From JANYHH01 sp965249745 (GTDB taxonomy: Bacteria; Deinococcota; Deinococci; Deinococcales; JAAFIG01), in NCBI GenBank assembly GCA_965249745.1, contig OZ252252.1, forward strand, positions 2,108,001-2,172,000: a DNA stretch of 64,000 nt, in the 5' to 3' direction. Made by a program: the position numbers and the translations under genes. Position 1 is the stretch's first letter, and each line of letters begins with the position of its first letter. The notes below the pieces were generated by a model. The model worked only from the letters and a program-made list of their open reading frames with translations. It did no database searches and was not told where the DNA came from. Positions 28,824-36,967 of this stretch are shown one piece after another.

Positions 28824-29747
28824 TCAATACCCCATCGCTTGAATGCTGCCCACGGAGAGTTCCTCCTCGGGCGCGACACGGCGGCGCTGGTCTATGTGCC
28901 AGCCTTCGGGCAGGCGCGTCGCCTGACGCAAGGCCCCGTTCAAGCGCTTTCTGATCGTGTCCAGGTGTGCCAGTTGCTCCAACAGGGCGCTCGAGTCGTT
29001 GCGGGGAATGCGAATCTCGCGGCCGTCACGGGTGCGTCCCAGGTCGGGGATACCGCCGTATTCCAGCGTGATGATTTTCAGATTGGGGGCGCGTTTCAGG
29101 GCTGACTCTAGCAAGTCGTAATCTTGGGCTTGCATCGGCAGGTGGCGGTCGCGCAGCCCCTCGGTCTCTAGTCGCGGCGCGGAAACGTGAATCTCGGTGA
29201 TGGAGGCTAATGGCAGGGCATCCAGGTACTCGGTTTCCGATTCGTGACGATGGTAGGCGCTGACTCGAGCGTGCGCGATGTCCAACAGCAGCCGCGCACC
29301 GCTGATTTCTAAAGCAGCTTCGATCCAGTGTGGGTCACTGACGAAGGTGGGACGCTCCGACCACTCGTAATGCGCGATGTTCTCCAGCAGAACATCCAAG
29401 CCGGTCAATTCTCGTAGGCGTTCCACGCTGCTCGCCACGCGCTCCAACGCCGCGCCGGGGGTGAGGCGCTCCAGGTCTTCCGGTTGCACGTCCAGATGCA
29501 CGCTCAGGTACGGGGTGCGACTCCCGGCGACGAGTGCCTGCAAGCGGGCCTCGTCGGGGATGCCCGCCATGCCGACGCGGTACTCCGGGCCCCAGCCGTG
29601 GAGCAGTACGGGGCGCAAACCTTGCGCCTGAAGCAACTGGGTTTCCACGTCTGGCCCGAGCGGTAACTTCAGGTAATCCACGGGCGGATTGACCTTCTTC
29701 AGCAGGCTTCTCAGGGCGCTCGAGTCGTTCGCAGCGAGTTGAATCAT
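28824..29747 (-). CDS. DUF692/MNIO-like TIM-barrel protein
   Basis: 307 residues. Fits the DUF692 (multinuclear non-heme iron oxidase) TIM-barrel pattern: SVHLDVQPEDL, LLENIAHYEW (for the EN motif), LLLDIAHARVSA (for the DxxN strand), EIHVSAPRLE, RDRHLP and ITLEYGG, so candidate His/Asp/Glu metal ligands recur in the usual order. Characterised members (MbnB, TglH, ChrH) oxidatively modify Cys in peptides. Here no peptide substrate is evident. It could also belong to the wider xylose-isomerase-like group, so iron-oxidase activity is inference. GGGAG lies 8 nt upstream of ATG 29747. Transcribed from a TATAAT promoter flanked by two palindromes. Confidence 0.7.
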   Translation of the reverse strand: MIQLAANDSSALRSLLKKVNPPVDYLKLPLGPDVETQLLQAQGLRPVLLHGWGPEYRVGMAGIPDEARLQALVAGSRTPYLSVHLDVQPEDLERLTPGAALERVASSVERLRELTGLDVLLENIAHYEWSERPTFVSDPHWIEAALEISGARLLLDIAHARVSAYHRHESETEYLDALPLASITEIHVSAPRLETEGLRDRHLPMQAQDYDLLESALKRAPNLKIITLEYGGIPDLGRTRDGREIRIPRNDSSALLEQLAHLDTIRKRLNGALRQATRLPEGWHIDQRRRVAPEEELSVGSIQAMGY

Positions 29748-29761
29748 GACGGATCTCCCTT

Positions 29762-29799
29762 ACTCTATTGAGTGACTTACACATTATACTCAAGTGAGT
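29762..29799 (-). promoter_or_regulatory. DUF692 promoter with twin 12-bp palindromes
   Basis: ACTCTATTGAGT (29762-29773) and ACTCAAGTGAGT (29788-29799) share ACTC-N4-GAGT and start 26 bp apart. On the minus strand a perfect -10 TATAAT (29788-29783) lies between them. A dimeric repressor binding both would cover the promoter. The regulator is not known. Confidence 0.65.
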
Positions 29800-30026
29800 A
29801 AAAAATCAAGCGACCGCCTTTCCATCTCGTGCAGCACGAGATCAATTCAACTCGCTCGAGAATCTACTGGGCCAAGCTGTCATCACCTCGAGAAACGTTC
29901 TCTACCATCACTCGAGCAACGCGTTCCAGTTCGAGGTCATTGGGCTAGCTGCGGCAGGATGAGACACGCATCACCACAGTGGTGATGCGTCAGACGCGAG
30001 GCGTTTAAGCGTTGAATTCATCCGTG
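29800..30026. other. Gene-free stretch between the DUF692 promoter and the RibY-like gene
   Basis: Contains a perfect hairpin ACGCATCACCA-CAG-TGGTGATGCGT at 29966-29990 without a T-run and three CTCGAG copies. A short plus-strand frame here is discussed among the rejected items. No gene is called. Confidence 0.5.
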
Positions 30027-30054
30027 AAAAAGGGGAGAGCTGCCAGCTCTCCCC
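30027..30054 (-). terminator. Rho-independent terminator of the RibY-like gene
   Basis: GGGGAGAGCT (30032-30041) pairs with AGCTCTCCCC (30045-30054). On the minus strand the 10-bp stem is followed by five T residues (30031-30027). It lies 32 bp after the stop codon. Confidence 0.9.
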
Positions 30055-30086
30055 GAATCTCGAGCCTGCTTCCCTGAATTATGTCA

Positions 30087-31082
30087 TTACTTCGGCTGGA
30101 CTTTTCCAGTCAGATAAATGTTCGTGTAAAAATCTCCGCGCTTCGGCGTTCCCTCTAATCTTCCGACGCTGCCCAGCAAATCCAGCAAGTTCTGCCAGCC
30201 GTTCGGACTGCTGAAACCTAGCCCCTCCGCCTTGCTGAACGGACTCTGGTATAGGGCGAGGCTCGTCTCGAGCACCTTGATGCGGTCTTCGGTCATGCCT
30301 TGCACGTATTTTTTCGAGGCCTCGAAGGCGACCTTCGGGTCATTGATGGTTTGCGCCAGAGCTTGCTGACTAGCCTCCAGAAAGGCGCGCACGGACTTCG
30401 GCTCCTTCAGCCGGGCATCGGTCGTCAGCACGCCGTTGCCGGGACTGCCGTTGTAGCGGCTGGCGGGGATGACGTTGAGTTTGATGCCCTTTTGGGCGGC
30501 GACTATGGGTTCGTTGTTCAGGAAGCCCATGGCCACATCCACGCGGTCAGCCAGCACCGCTTCGAGCTGCGTGAACCCGACCTCGGTAATCTTGACATCG
30601 GTTTCCTTCAAACCTGCCGCCTTCAAAACCGCTTGCAGGCTCGTCCAGGACGTGCCGAACTTTCCGGGAACACCAATGTTCTTGCCCTTCAAGTCCTTGA
30701 TCGTCTTGATGTTCTTGTCCATCTTGCTGAACAGTGCGTTCGGCACGCGCTGGTACATCGCCATGACAAATTTGAACGGGGCCGCCTTCGGGTCCTTATT
30801 GCGCAGAATCACCACGTCCTCGGCGTCACCGACGACGAAATCCAGTTTCCCAGAGGCTAGCAGCGGGTATAACTCCGAGGTGTACCCGTGCTGGAACTCG
30901 ACCTCGAGACCGGCCTTCTTGTACAAGCCGGAAACCTCAGCCAGGTAGAACGGTGCGAACTGCACGTCTGGGATGTAGCCTAACCCAATGCGTAACTTGC
31001 TGCCTTGCGCGTTCGTGCCAGACAATGACACCAGCCCTAAGACCGCCACGACTGCACCCGCCATAAAAACGCCACGCTTCAT
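30087..31082 (-). CDS. ribY: NMT1/THI5-like ABC substrate-binding protein, probable riboflavin uptake protein (RibY-like)
   Basis: 331 residues. N-terminal signal peptide (MKRGVFMAGAVVAVLGLV, cleavage near TNAQG), then the NMT1/THI5-like periplasmic binding fold: RIGLGYIPDVQFAPFYLAEV, GLYKKAGLEVEFQHG, FVVGDAEDVVILRN. By fold alone it would be called a thiamine-precursor binder (ThiY). It is, however, preceded by an FMN riboswitch, and RibXY transporters known from other phyla use such proteins for riboflavin, so flavin transport is the better inference. ATG 31082 has GGGAG 6-10 nt upstream, at the 3' edge of the riboswitch. A terminator follows directly, so no permease or ATPase is in the unit. 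Confidence 0.85.
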   Translation of the reverse strand: MKRGVFMAGAVVAVLGLVSLSGTNAQGSKLRIGLGYIPDVQFAPFYLAEVSGLYKKAGLEVEFQHGYTSELYPLLASGKLDFVVGDAEDVVILRNKDPKAAPFKFVMAMYQRVPNALFSKMDKNIKTIKDLKGKNIGVPGKFGTSWTSLQAVLKAAGLKETDVKITEVGFTQLEAVLADRVDVAMGFLNNEPIVAAQKGIKLNVIPASRYNGSPGNGVLTTDARLKEPKSVRAFLEASQQALAQTINDPKVAFEASKKYVQGMTEDRIKVLETSLALYQSPFSKAEGLGFSSPNGWQNLLDLLGSVGRLEGTPKRGDFYTNIYLTGKVQPK

Positions 31083-31087
31083 ACGAT

Positions 31088-31226
31088 CTCCCTCTTTCAT
31101 CCCGACTGTACGGTCGGCCTCGGAATCTCACCGAATCGGGCCCGAGAGACAATTTTCTCGAGGCTTCGCGGGCTGCCCAGACTGGGTTCACCGCCGGTGG
31201 GGAATCGCACCCCGCCCTGAAGGATG
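31088..31226 (-). promoter_or_regulatory. FMN riboswitch (RFN element) upstream of the RibY-like gene
   Basis: Read on the minus strand, the conserved RFN blocks occur in order: CCTTCAGGGCGGGGTG, TTCCCCACCGGCGGT, CAGCCCGCGA, GATTCGGTGAGATTCC, GAGGCCGACCGTACAGTC, GGGATGAAAGA, ending in GGGAG, the ribosome binding site of the gene. This arrangement suggests control of translation start. A CTCGAG copy sits in the variable arm (about 31157-31162). FMN riboswitches normally repress riboflavin synthesis and uptake when FMN is abundant. Confidence 0.95.
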
Positions 31227-31373
31227 AGCCGTTCGGCTCAGGGCTGAATCTTAACGTGGACAAACTGAGAATTGTCCTGGCAGAATTGAAGAACCTTGAG
31301 GTTCAGGACATGCTCGATTCACTCCAAGCTAAGTAAATTCCTTGAGAGACAGCGAAACGCTCAAAAGTACAGT

Positions 31374-31418
31374 ACTGATAATGGCACGATTCGACTACCT
31401 GACCGTGCCGTTATCAGT
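31374..31418 (-). terminator. Probable terminator overlapping the stop of the LysM-NlpC gene
   Basis: ACTGATAATGGCACG (31374-31388) pairs with CGTGCCGTTATCAGT (31404-31418), 15 bp with one wobble pair. On the minus strand it starts at the stop codon of the hydrolase gene. The T-run is weak (CTGTACTTTT). Confidence 0.6.
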
Positions 31419-32823
31419 CATCTTGCGGCAGCACGCGGCGCGCCCCGAGGTAGCGCTGCGCGTAGTAGCGCTCGTCCAACCGGGATTCAATGACCTTGCC
31501 GGGGTTGCTGGCGGCGTGAATGAACGACCCATCCCCGAGGAAAATCCCGACGTGACTGACGCCCGCGCCGGTCGTGTTGAAGAAGACCAGATCGCCGGGG
31601 GTGAGGTCAGACTTTTCGACACTGGTCCCGGACTGAAACTGCTCGCGGCTGGTGCGGGGCAGTTTCACCCCCAACTCCTGAAAGACCAACCCGACGAAGC
31701 CGCTGCAATCCAACCCGGTCGCGCTCGAGCCGCCGTACACGTAGGTCACACCCAGGTAGCGCTCGGCAATACCGCGCAGGTCGCGGGGCGACGACGGCAG
31801 GCTCGGGTCGGTAGGGGCGACGGGAATCTGTAACTGTTGACCGGCGCTGATGCCGTCCGATAGAAGCTGGTTCTGAGTTTTGATCGCCTCCACCGTGACG
31901 TTGTAGCGCCGCGCCAGACCGAACAGCGTCTCGCCGGGCTGAACGGTGTGGATCAGTAGCGGGTTGTCGGTCGGAACGCTCGAGGTACCGCCCGTTGACC
32001 CGCCTAGGTTCGGCAGCGCCGCCCCCGAGATCAGCGGCCACGGGCTTGGTTTGGCGCTGCCTGAACCGACCGGTAAGTCCTTCGCGGGTCGCGTCGGGGC
32101 CGTCATGCCAGGCAGTCCGCTCGGGAGCGGTGGCAGGTCGTTCGGATCGAGAGCATCAGGATTGACAGGTTTCGCGGCGGGTTGGCTCAAAGCTGGTGCT
32201 GGCTTGGTTAGGGTTGGCGCGGTTGGGGCAACGGGTTGAACGGGTGGTTTCCCAACCGGTGTTGCCACGGTCGGACTCGAGGGGGCAGGTGGTTGTGGCG
32301 CGCTCGGTTTTGGCACGGTCGGTTTTGGCACAGGCGGCTTCGGTTGGCTCGAGACGGGGGGCTTGACGGGGGCAGGTGGTTTCGAGGTCTCGGGTGTGGT
32401 TGGGTTCGCGGCCACCGGCTTGGTGGGCGCGGGGGTAACCGGCGGCGAACTCGAGACGGCTGCATTCTCCGGCCACGGGATCACCAGGGTCTGCCCGAGC
32501 CTGACGGCGTTATCCGTCAGGTTGTTTGTCTGCCGCAACGCCTCGAGACTCACGCCGTACCGCTTGGCGATGCTGAACAGCGTGTCGCCCTTTTGCACGG
32601 TGTAGGTACGATCCGGCACGGTGATCGTCTGACCGACTTTCAGATCGGGCGCGGAGAGGTGATTCAGTTTCAGCAGCGCCTCGGCGGTGGTTCCAAACCG
32701 CTTCGCTAGGCTGTAAATCGTGTCGCCGGACTGTACGGTGTACTGAACAGTGTACGGGGACGCCCAGACTCCGCTGAGCAGCAACGCCGCTGCCGTCACC
32801 CACACAGTTGCGCCGCGTCGCAT
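31414..32823 (-). CDS. Secreted LysM-NlpC/P60 cell-wall hydrolase
   Basis: 469 residues. Signal peptide (about 1-23), LysM 1 (YTVQSGDTIYSLAKRFG, about 27-70), LysM 2 (YTVQKGDTLFSIAKRYG, about 72-115), a Pro/Lys-rich linker of about 170 residues, LysM 3 (HTVQPGETLFGLARRYN) and a C-terminal NlpC/P60 domain with catalytic Cys in GLDCSGFVG, His in VSHVGIF and a third residue in FIHAAS. It binds peptidoglycan through LysM and should cleave stem peptides. ATG 32823 is chosen because the signal peptide starts there; TACTAT lies 7 nt upstream and there is no Shine-Dalgarno, so it is probably leaderless. Confidence 0.94.
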   Translation of the reverse strand: MRRGATVWVTAAALLLSGVWASPYTVQYTVQSGDTIYSLAKRFGTTAEALLKLNHLSAPDLKVGQTITVPDRTYTVQKGDTLFSIAKRYGVSLEALRQTNNLTDNAVRLGQTLVIPWPENAAVSSSPPVTPAPTKPVAANPTTPETSKPPAPVKPPVSSQPKPPVPKPTVPKPSAPQPPAPSSPTVATPVGKPPVQPVAPTAPTLTKPAPALSQPAAKPVNPDALDPNDLPPLPSGLPGMTAPTRPAKDLPVGSGSAKPSPWPLISGAALPNLGGSTGGTSSVPTDNPLLIHTVQPGETLFGLARRYNVTVEAIKTQNQLLSDGISAGQQLQIPVAPTDPSLPSSPRDLRGIAERYLGVTYVYGGSSATGLDCSGFVGLVFQELGVKLPRTSREQFQSGTSVEKSDLTPGDLVFFNTTGAGVSHVGIFLGDGSFIHAASNPGKVIESRLDERYYAQRYLGARRVLPQDD

Positions 32824-33035
32824 TGCGAAAATAGTACACCACGCCACGCCAAACGTTCGGTCGCCGCCAAAATCGAAGGCAGACGAGGGCGTAGAGTCGC
32901 ACTGTTTCAGGCTTGTCTCGAGTTCGGTTGGTGTCAGTGTCACTCCCCAGCATCCCAAGTGAAAACTTGAACCTCTGAAGTTTAGCCTCAATTGAACGGT
33001 CGTCTAGAACCGTTGTTAGCGCCCGATATTTTGAT

Positions 33036-34298
33036 ATGCCCCTCGAGGTGTTCGTGCATACCTTCGCCGCCCTGTCCGTCCCCGAGTACCGCCGTTTCTG
33101 GGTCTCGCAACTGTTCAGCCTGATCGGGTCGTGGTTGCAGAGTTCCGCGATCGCGTGGATCGTCGTGAAACTGCTCTATCCCAGCAACGCAGGCGAAGCG
33201 ACCGCCAAGCTGGGCATTCTCAGCGCCGTGCAGTGGCTGCCGTCACTGGTGCTGTCCCTGTTCGCCGGGGCGATGCTGGATCGGGTCTCGAGGCGCGTGG
33301 CGCTGCTGGCGTCGCAGACAACGCTGATGCTGGTGGCGATCGGGCTGGGCTTGATGGTGATGCTGAACCAATCCTCGTTTGAACTCGTGGCGGCGCTGGC
33401 GTTCTGCGCGGGGCTGGCGAACGTTTTCGATATCGTCGCGCGGCAGAGTCTGGTTCCGACCCTAGTTCCCCGCGAGTTCATGCCGAACGCGATCGCACTG
33501 AATTCTTTGGCGTTTAACCTGAGCCGCATCCTGGGCGGAACCATCTTTGGCTTCGTCGCGCCGCTGGGTCTCAGCACCGTCTTCTTTCTGAACGCCGCAT
33601 CGTTTCTGGGGGTGATCTACGCCATCTGGAGCCTGCGCGTCCCCAATCCAGAGCCGCACACCACCAAGATGTTCGAGGATGTGCGGATCGGGTTGCAGTA
33701 CGTTTTCAAGACGCCAGAGGTTCGCGTTCCGATTCTGCTGCTGTTTTTCCTGTCCCTATTCATCATCAACTTTCAGGTCAGCATCCCGACTCTGGCGCGG
33801 TTTAAGCTCAACCTCGAGGAATCGGGCTTCGGGTTGCTCAACGCCGCCTTTGGTCTCGGTGCGGCCGTCGGAGCCGCCTTTCACGCCTCGAGACCCGGCA
33901 CGCATAAGACGCGGCTGATGCAATGGGGAGCCGTACAACTCGTGCTGGCGGTGGGTTTGCTGGCGCTGGCGGATAGTGTGGTGACCGCCTGTCTCTGCTT
34001 GGCGCTGTGCGGCTCCGGGATGATTCTGTTCAACGTCTCCGCCAACTCGAGCGTGCAACTGGAAACCCCGGATTACCTGCGCGCCCGCGTCATGAGCGTT
34101 TACGCGCTGGTGTTCGCCGGGATGACGCCGCCGGGTGCTTTGTTGACCGGCTGGTTGATGAGCGCCCTGGGGGTGCAAAACGGCCTACTGGTGCTGTCAG
34201 GCGCGGGCTTGATGAGCGTGATCGTGCTCGCGCCGCAACTGAGGGGCAAACCGAAACCCGTGCTCTCTGAGACCCGCTCGAACTCAAGCGGATCGTGA
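33036..34298 (+). CDS. MFS transporter, EntS-like exporter type
   Basis: 420 residues with about eleven or twelve membrane helices. YRRFWVSQLFSLIGSWLQ at the start, GAMLDRVSRRVALL as the MFS loop motif, and RARVMSVYALVFAGMTPPG in the second half match the MFS_3 (enterobactin exporter EntS-like) family. Such proteins export siderophores, macrolides or other small molecules; the substrate here is unknown. ATG 33036 has no Shine-Dalgarno and an AT-rich GATATTTTGAT directly before it, suggesting leaderless expression. Convergent with the kinase gene. Confidence 0.9.
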   Translation: MPLEVFVHTFAALSVPEYRRFWVSQLFSLIGSWLQSSAIAWIVVKLLYPSNAGEATAKLGILSAVQWLPSLVLSLFAGAMLDRVSRRVALLASQTTLMLVAIGLGLMVMLNQSSFELVAALAFCAGLANVFDIVARQSLVPTLVPREFMPNAIALNSLAFNLSRILGGTIFGFVAPLGLSTVFFLNAASFLGVIYAIWSLRVPNPEPHTTKMFEDVRIGLQYVFKTPEVRVPILLLFFLSLFIINFQVSIPTLARFKLNLEESGFGLLNAAFGLGAAVGAAFHASRPGTHKTRLMQWGAVQLVLAVGLLALADSVVTACLCLALCGSGMILFNVSANSSVQLETPDYLRARVMSVYALVFAGMTPPGALLTGWLMSALGVQNGLLVLSGAGLMSVIVLAPQLRGKPKPVLSETRSNSSGS

Positions 34299-34433
34299 AC
34301 TCTGGGCGTGCCGGGTCAGGTTGGCTCGAGATACCCGCGTTAGAGACAGGAATGTGTACCTGGTGAACGGTCATGTGCCACAGGATTCAGCCCAGTGAGA
34401 CCTCGAGCATCCGAAGTTCCGGCGAATCGCACT

Positions 34434-35420
34434 TCAAGTCTTGCGCTTGAACAACCGCTCTAAAATCGAGTTCTGTTTCTTGTCACTGCTCGGCTTCGAT
34501 CTGGTTGGGGTAGCGCTTTCGGTTCGCAAACTCGAGCGGCCCAGGCGTTGCTGCGGTTCTTGAGGGGTGGGTGTCTCGGTGCGCTTTGGGTGTGCCTTCG
34601 GTTGTTCCGGGACTGGCTTTGCGGTCGCCTCGAAATGCTCACCGAGCAGGTCTTCTAGGACTTTGCGGAACTCCTTGGCGGTCGGGCGGAAGTGCGGCTC
34701 CTTGCCCAGGCAGCGGTCCACGATCTTGGCGACCGGGTGCGGAATGTCCGGGTTGATGTCCTTACTGCTGCGCGGCGGCTGGGTCAGGTGCAAGGCTTGC
34801 AGTTCCTCGAGGCTGTCCCCCAGGAACGGGCGGGTCTTGGTCAGTAGCTCAAACGCCACAATGGCAAAACTGTACATGTCGGTTTTGGGCGTGCCGCGCT
34901 CGCCGCGAAAGATCTCAGGGGCCATGTAAAACGGGCTGCCCGCTGGGGGGTTCTGCACCTGCTCGCTCGAGGCGGCCCCGAAGTCAGCCAGGTACGCTTT
35001 GCCGTTGTCTAAATAGATGTTGCTCGGTTTCACGTCCTGATGGATGACCCGCTGGTGATGGCAGTATTCCAGGGCGGCCGCGATGTCGCGCATCAGCCGC
35101 AACGAGGCTTCCAGCTTGATGGCTTCCGGGTCCAGTTCCCCATCCCGAAAGAATTGCATCGCCAGGTGCGCCTGCGGTCCGGTCGGCTGCCCGCTGTAGG
35201 AGCGCACAACGTTCGGATGTTCCAGGCTTTTCAGCATCACCACTTCGGTGTAGAAGACGCGGCTCATGACCGGGTCCTGCATGATGCCGGGACGCGGAAT
35301 TTTCAGTGCCACCTCGCGCCCGGTTTCGTCGTTGGCGAGGTAAACGATTGCGGTGCGCCCGGTGCCGAGCAACATTCGGGCCTTGAAACCTGGGATCATT
35401 AAACCGCTCGGCTGCGTCAC
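34434..35420 (-). CDS. Serine/threonine protein kinase, cytoplasmic
   Basis: 328 residues. Hanks-type kinase: Gly-rich loop LGTGRTAIVYL, VALKIPRP with catalytic Lys, catalytic loop VIHQDVKPSN, DFGAAS, and the APE motif MAPEIF. The usual HRD is HQD, and the activation segment is short. An Arg-less catalytic loop often means that activity does not depend on activation-loop phosphorylation. No transmembrane helix or extracellular sensor follows; the C-terminal 70 residues are a Pro/Lys/Arg-rich tail ending LFKRKT. GTG 35420 has TAGACT exactly 6 nt upstream, the leaderless layout. Confidence 0.9.
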   Translation of the reverse strand: MTQPSGLMIPGFKARMLLGTGRTAIVYLANDETGREVALKIPRPGIMQDPVMSRVFYTEVVMLKSLEHPNVVRSYSGQPTGPQAHLAMQFFRDGELDPEAIKLEASLRLMRDIAAALEYCHHQRVIHQDVKPSNIYLDNGKAYLADFGAASSEQVQNPPAGSPFYMAPEIFRGERGTPKTDMYSFAIVAFELLTKTRPFLGDSLEELQALHLTQPPRSSKDINPDIPHPVAKIVDRCLGKEPHFRPTAKEFRKVLEDLLGEHFEATAKPVPEQPKAHPKRTETPTPQEPQQRLGRSSLRTESATPTRSKPSSDKKQNSILERLFKRKT

Positions 35421-35481
35421 AAGAGCAGTCTACCGTGCCGGTCAAGCCGTGAGGGTGAAGAATCCTCAAGCTACGGCCGCC

Positions 35482-36150
35482 TCACAACACGAAACCAGCG
35501 CTCGGCTCGAGGAGCACACCCTTGACGCCCAGTGCCTCGGCCGCCCGACAAAAGGCCTGGCCGTCCTGCTGGATCGGTGGAAAGGTGTTGAAGTGCATCG
35601 GCGTCACCGAGCCGGGTCGCAATAACTTCACCGCCTCGAGCGCGTCAGCCGGGCCCATCGTGAAGAAGTCACCGATGCACAGGAAGGCGTGATCCAGCTT
35701 CAGATTCCCGATCAGGCTCATGTCGCTGAACAGGGCTGTGTCGCCGCTGTGATAGATGCGTTTGCCTTCAAGCTCCAGCACCACGCCGCACGGCATCCCG
35801 CCGTAGCCGCCGTCTGGGAAGCTCGAGGAGTGCCAAGCTGGGGTGAGACGGACGCCTCCCCACGGCAGGTGGGCCGTGCCGCCCTGGTTCAGGCCGACGG
35901 CTTTCACGCCCTCCTTCCCGGCTCGAGCCGCGATTTCGACGATGCCGACGACGGTTGCGCCGCGTTTTCCCAGGTCAACGGTGTTGCCCCAGTGATCGCC
36001 GTGGGCGTGGGTCACGATCACGTAATCGGCTCTCACGTCATCCAAAGCCACCGGACAGGCCGGGTTACCCTGGATGAACGGATCAATCACGATGCTGACG
36101 CCGTTCGTTTCGATCTGAACACAGGAATGCCCCAGGAACGTCAATTTCAT
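35482..36150 (-). CDS. Metallo-beta-lactamase-fold hydrolase, UPF0173 type
   Basis: 222 residues, normal for UPF0173. Begins MKLTFLGHSCVQI, with the metal-binding motif THAHGDHWGN, HSGDTALFSDM and the distal THF-type His in TPMHFNTFPPI. All zinc ligands appear to be kept. The family acts on unknown small substrates. TGGAGG lies 5-10 nt before ATG 36150. It is followed by the Ser/Thr kinase gene 61 bp downstream on the same strand. Confidence 0.92.
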   Translation of the reverse strand: MKLTFLGHSCVQIETNGVSIVIDPFIQGNPACPVALDDVRADYVIVTHAHGDHWGNTVDLGKRGATVVGIVEIAARAGKEGVKAVGLNQGGTAHLPWGGVRLTPAWHSSSFPDGGYGGMPCGVVLELEGKRIYHSGDTALFSDMSLIGNLKLDHAFLCIGDFFTMGPADALEAVKLLRPGSVTPMHFNTFPPIQQDGQAFCRAAEALGVKGVLLEPSAGFVL

Positions 36151-36220
36151 ACATCCTCCATTGGTACGCCCCTCAAAATTAACCTGAAAGGATATCCAGA
36201 GGCGTGTGCCAGACTGGAAT

Positions 36221-36940
36221 TCAGGCGGGTGACTCGAGGATGAAATCCACGATCAACTGGCACAGCGCGTCGCGCTCCCCGTCCCAGAACATCTCGTGGC
36301 GGGATTGCTCAAACCAGCGAATGCGCTTCTGGGGGCTGCCGAGTTTCTCGAGCGCCAAGTCTGAGGCCGATGGGGGAATCGTCTCGTCTTGCAGGCTGTG
36401 AACTACGAGCGCCCTGGCCTTCACCTGTGGCAGCAGGTTGACGGTCACTTTCGCCATGTCCCAGAGCTGCGCGAAGGCTCGAGTCGGGAAGCGGTCATAG
36501 GCGACCGGGTTCTGTTTGACCTGGGCCAACAAGTCTGGATCGTTCAGAATCGGGCCGCTGCCCTTCCAGGTTTTCACCAATGGAGCCAGCAGGCTCACCA
36601 TGCCGGACAGCGGATTGCTGAATTTTAACGCGACGGCGACCAGGGTCACTGAGTCCACCGGACGCTGGGCCGCGATGTGCGTCACCACCAACCCGCCCAT
36701 GCTATGACCGACGACCGCCACCCTGGCGTGCTGGGCCGCCAGTCGGTCGTAGGCCGCCAGCCCGTCCTCCAGCCAGTCCTGCCAACGCACGCCGGTCAGA
36801 TCGCTGTAAACAGTTCCGTGACCGCGCAGAATTGGAATCTCGTATGGCAGTCCGGCGCGTTCCAGAAACGGCGCAATGTATTCCACGGTCTTGGGTTGCG
36901 CGGTGAAGCCGTGACACACCAGTACGGCGAGATCATTCAT
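36221..36940 (-). CDS. Alpha/beta hydrolase, carboxylesterase/monoacylglycerol lipase type
   Basis: 239 residues. VLVCHGFTAQP forms the oxyanion strand, GHSMGG holds the nucleophilic Ser, VHSLQDETIPP the Asp and QSRHEMFWD the His. This layout, with a lid between the Ser and Asp, matches the Est30-like thermostable carboxylesterases and monoglyceride lipases. It starts 27 bp after the Nudix gene on the same strand and may form an operon with it and mazG. Natural substrate unknown. Confidence 0.92.
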   Translation of the reverse strand: MNDLAVLVCHGFTAQPKTVEYIAPFLERAGLPYEIPILRGHGTVYSDLTGVRWQDWLEDGLAAYDRLAAQHARVAVVGHSMGGLVVTHIAAQRPVDSVTLVAVALKFSNPLSGMVSLLAPLVKTWKGSGPILNDPDLLAQVKQNPVAYDRFPTRAFAQLWDMAKVTVNLLPQVKARALVVHSLQDETIPPSASDLALEKLGSPQKRIRWFEQSRHEMFWDGERDALCQLIVDFILESPA

Positions 36941-36967
36941 GGATGGACAGAGGATAGCACCTCAGAT

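Noticed and set aside
29794..29964. Short plus-strand frames after the DUF692 promoter; one contains SRAARDQFNSLENLLGQAVI, which vaguely recalls Phd/YefM antitoxins
   Set aside because: No start codon in the right frame, no toxin partner, and the similarity is confined to about 20 residues. Kept only as a possible gene remnant.
30079..30095. TTATGTCATT, an exact half of the RDRM operator
   Set aside because: The second half does not match and it lies at the 3' end of the RibY-like gene, away from any promoter.
31088..31226. TPP riboswitch expected from the THI5-like protein
   Set aside because: The conserved blocks are those of the FMN element; no CUGAGA-type TPP core is present.
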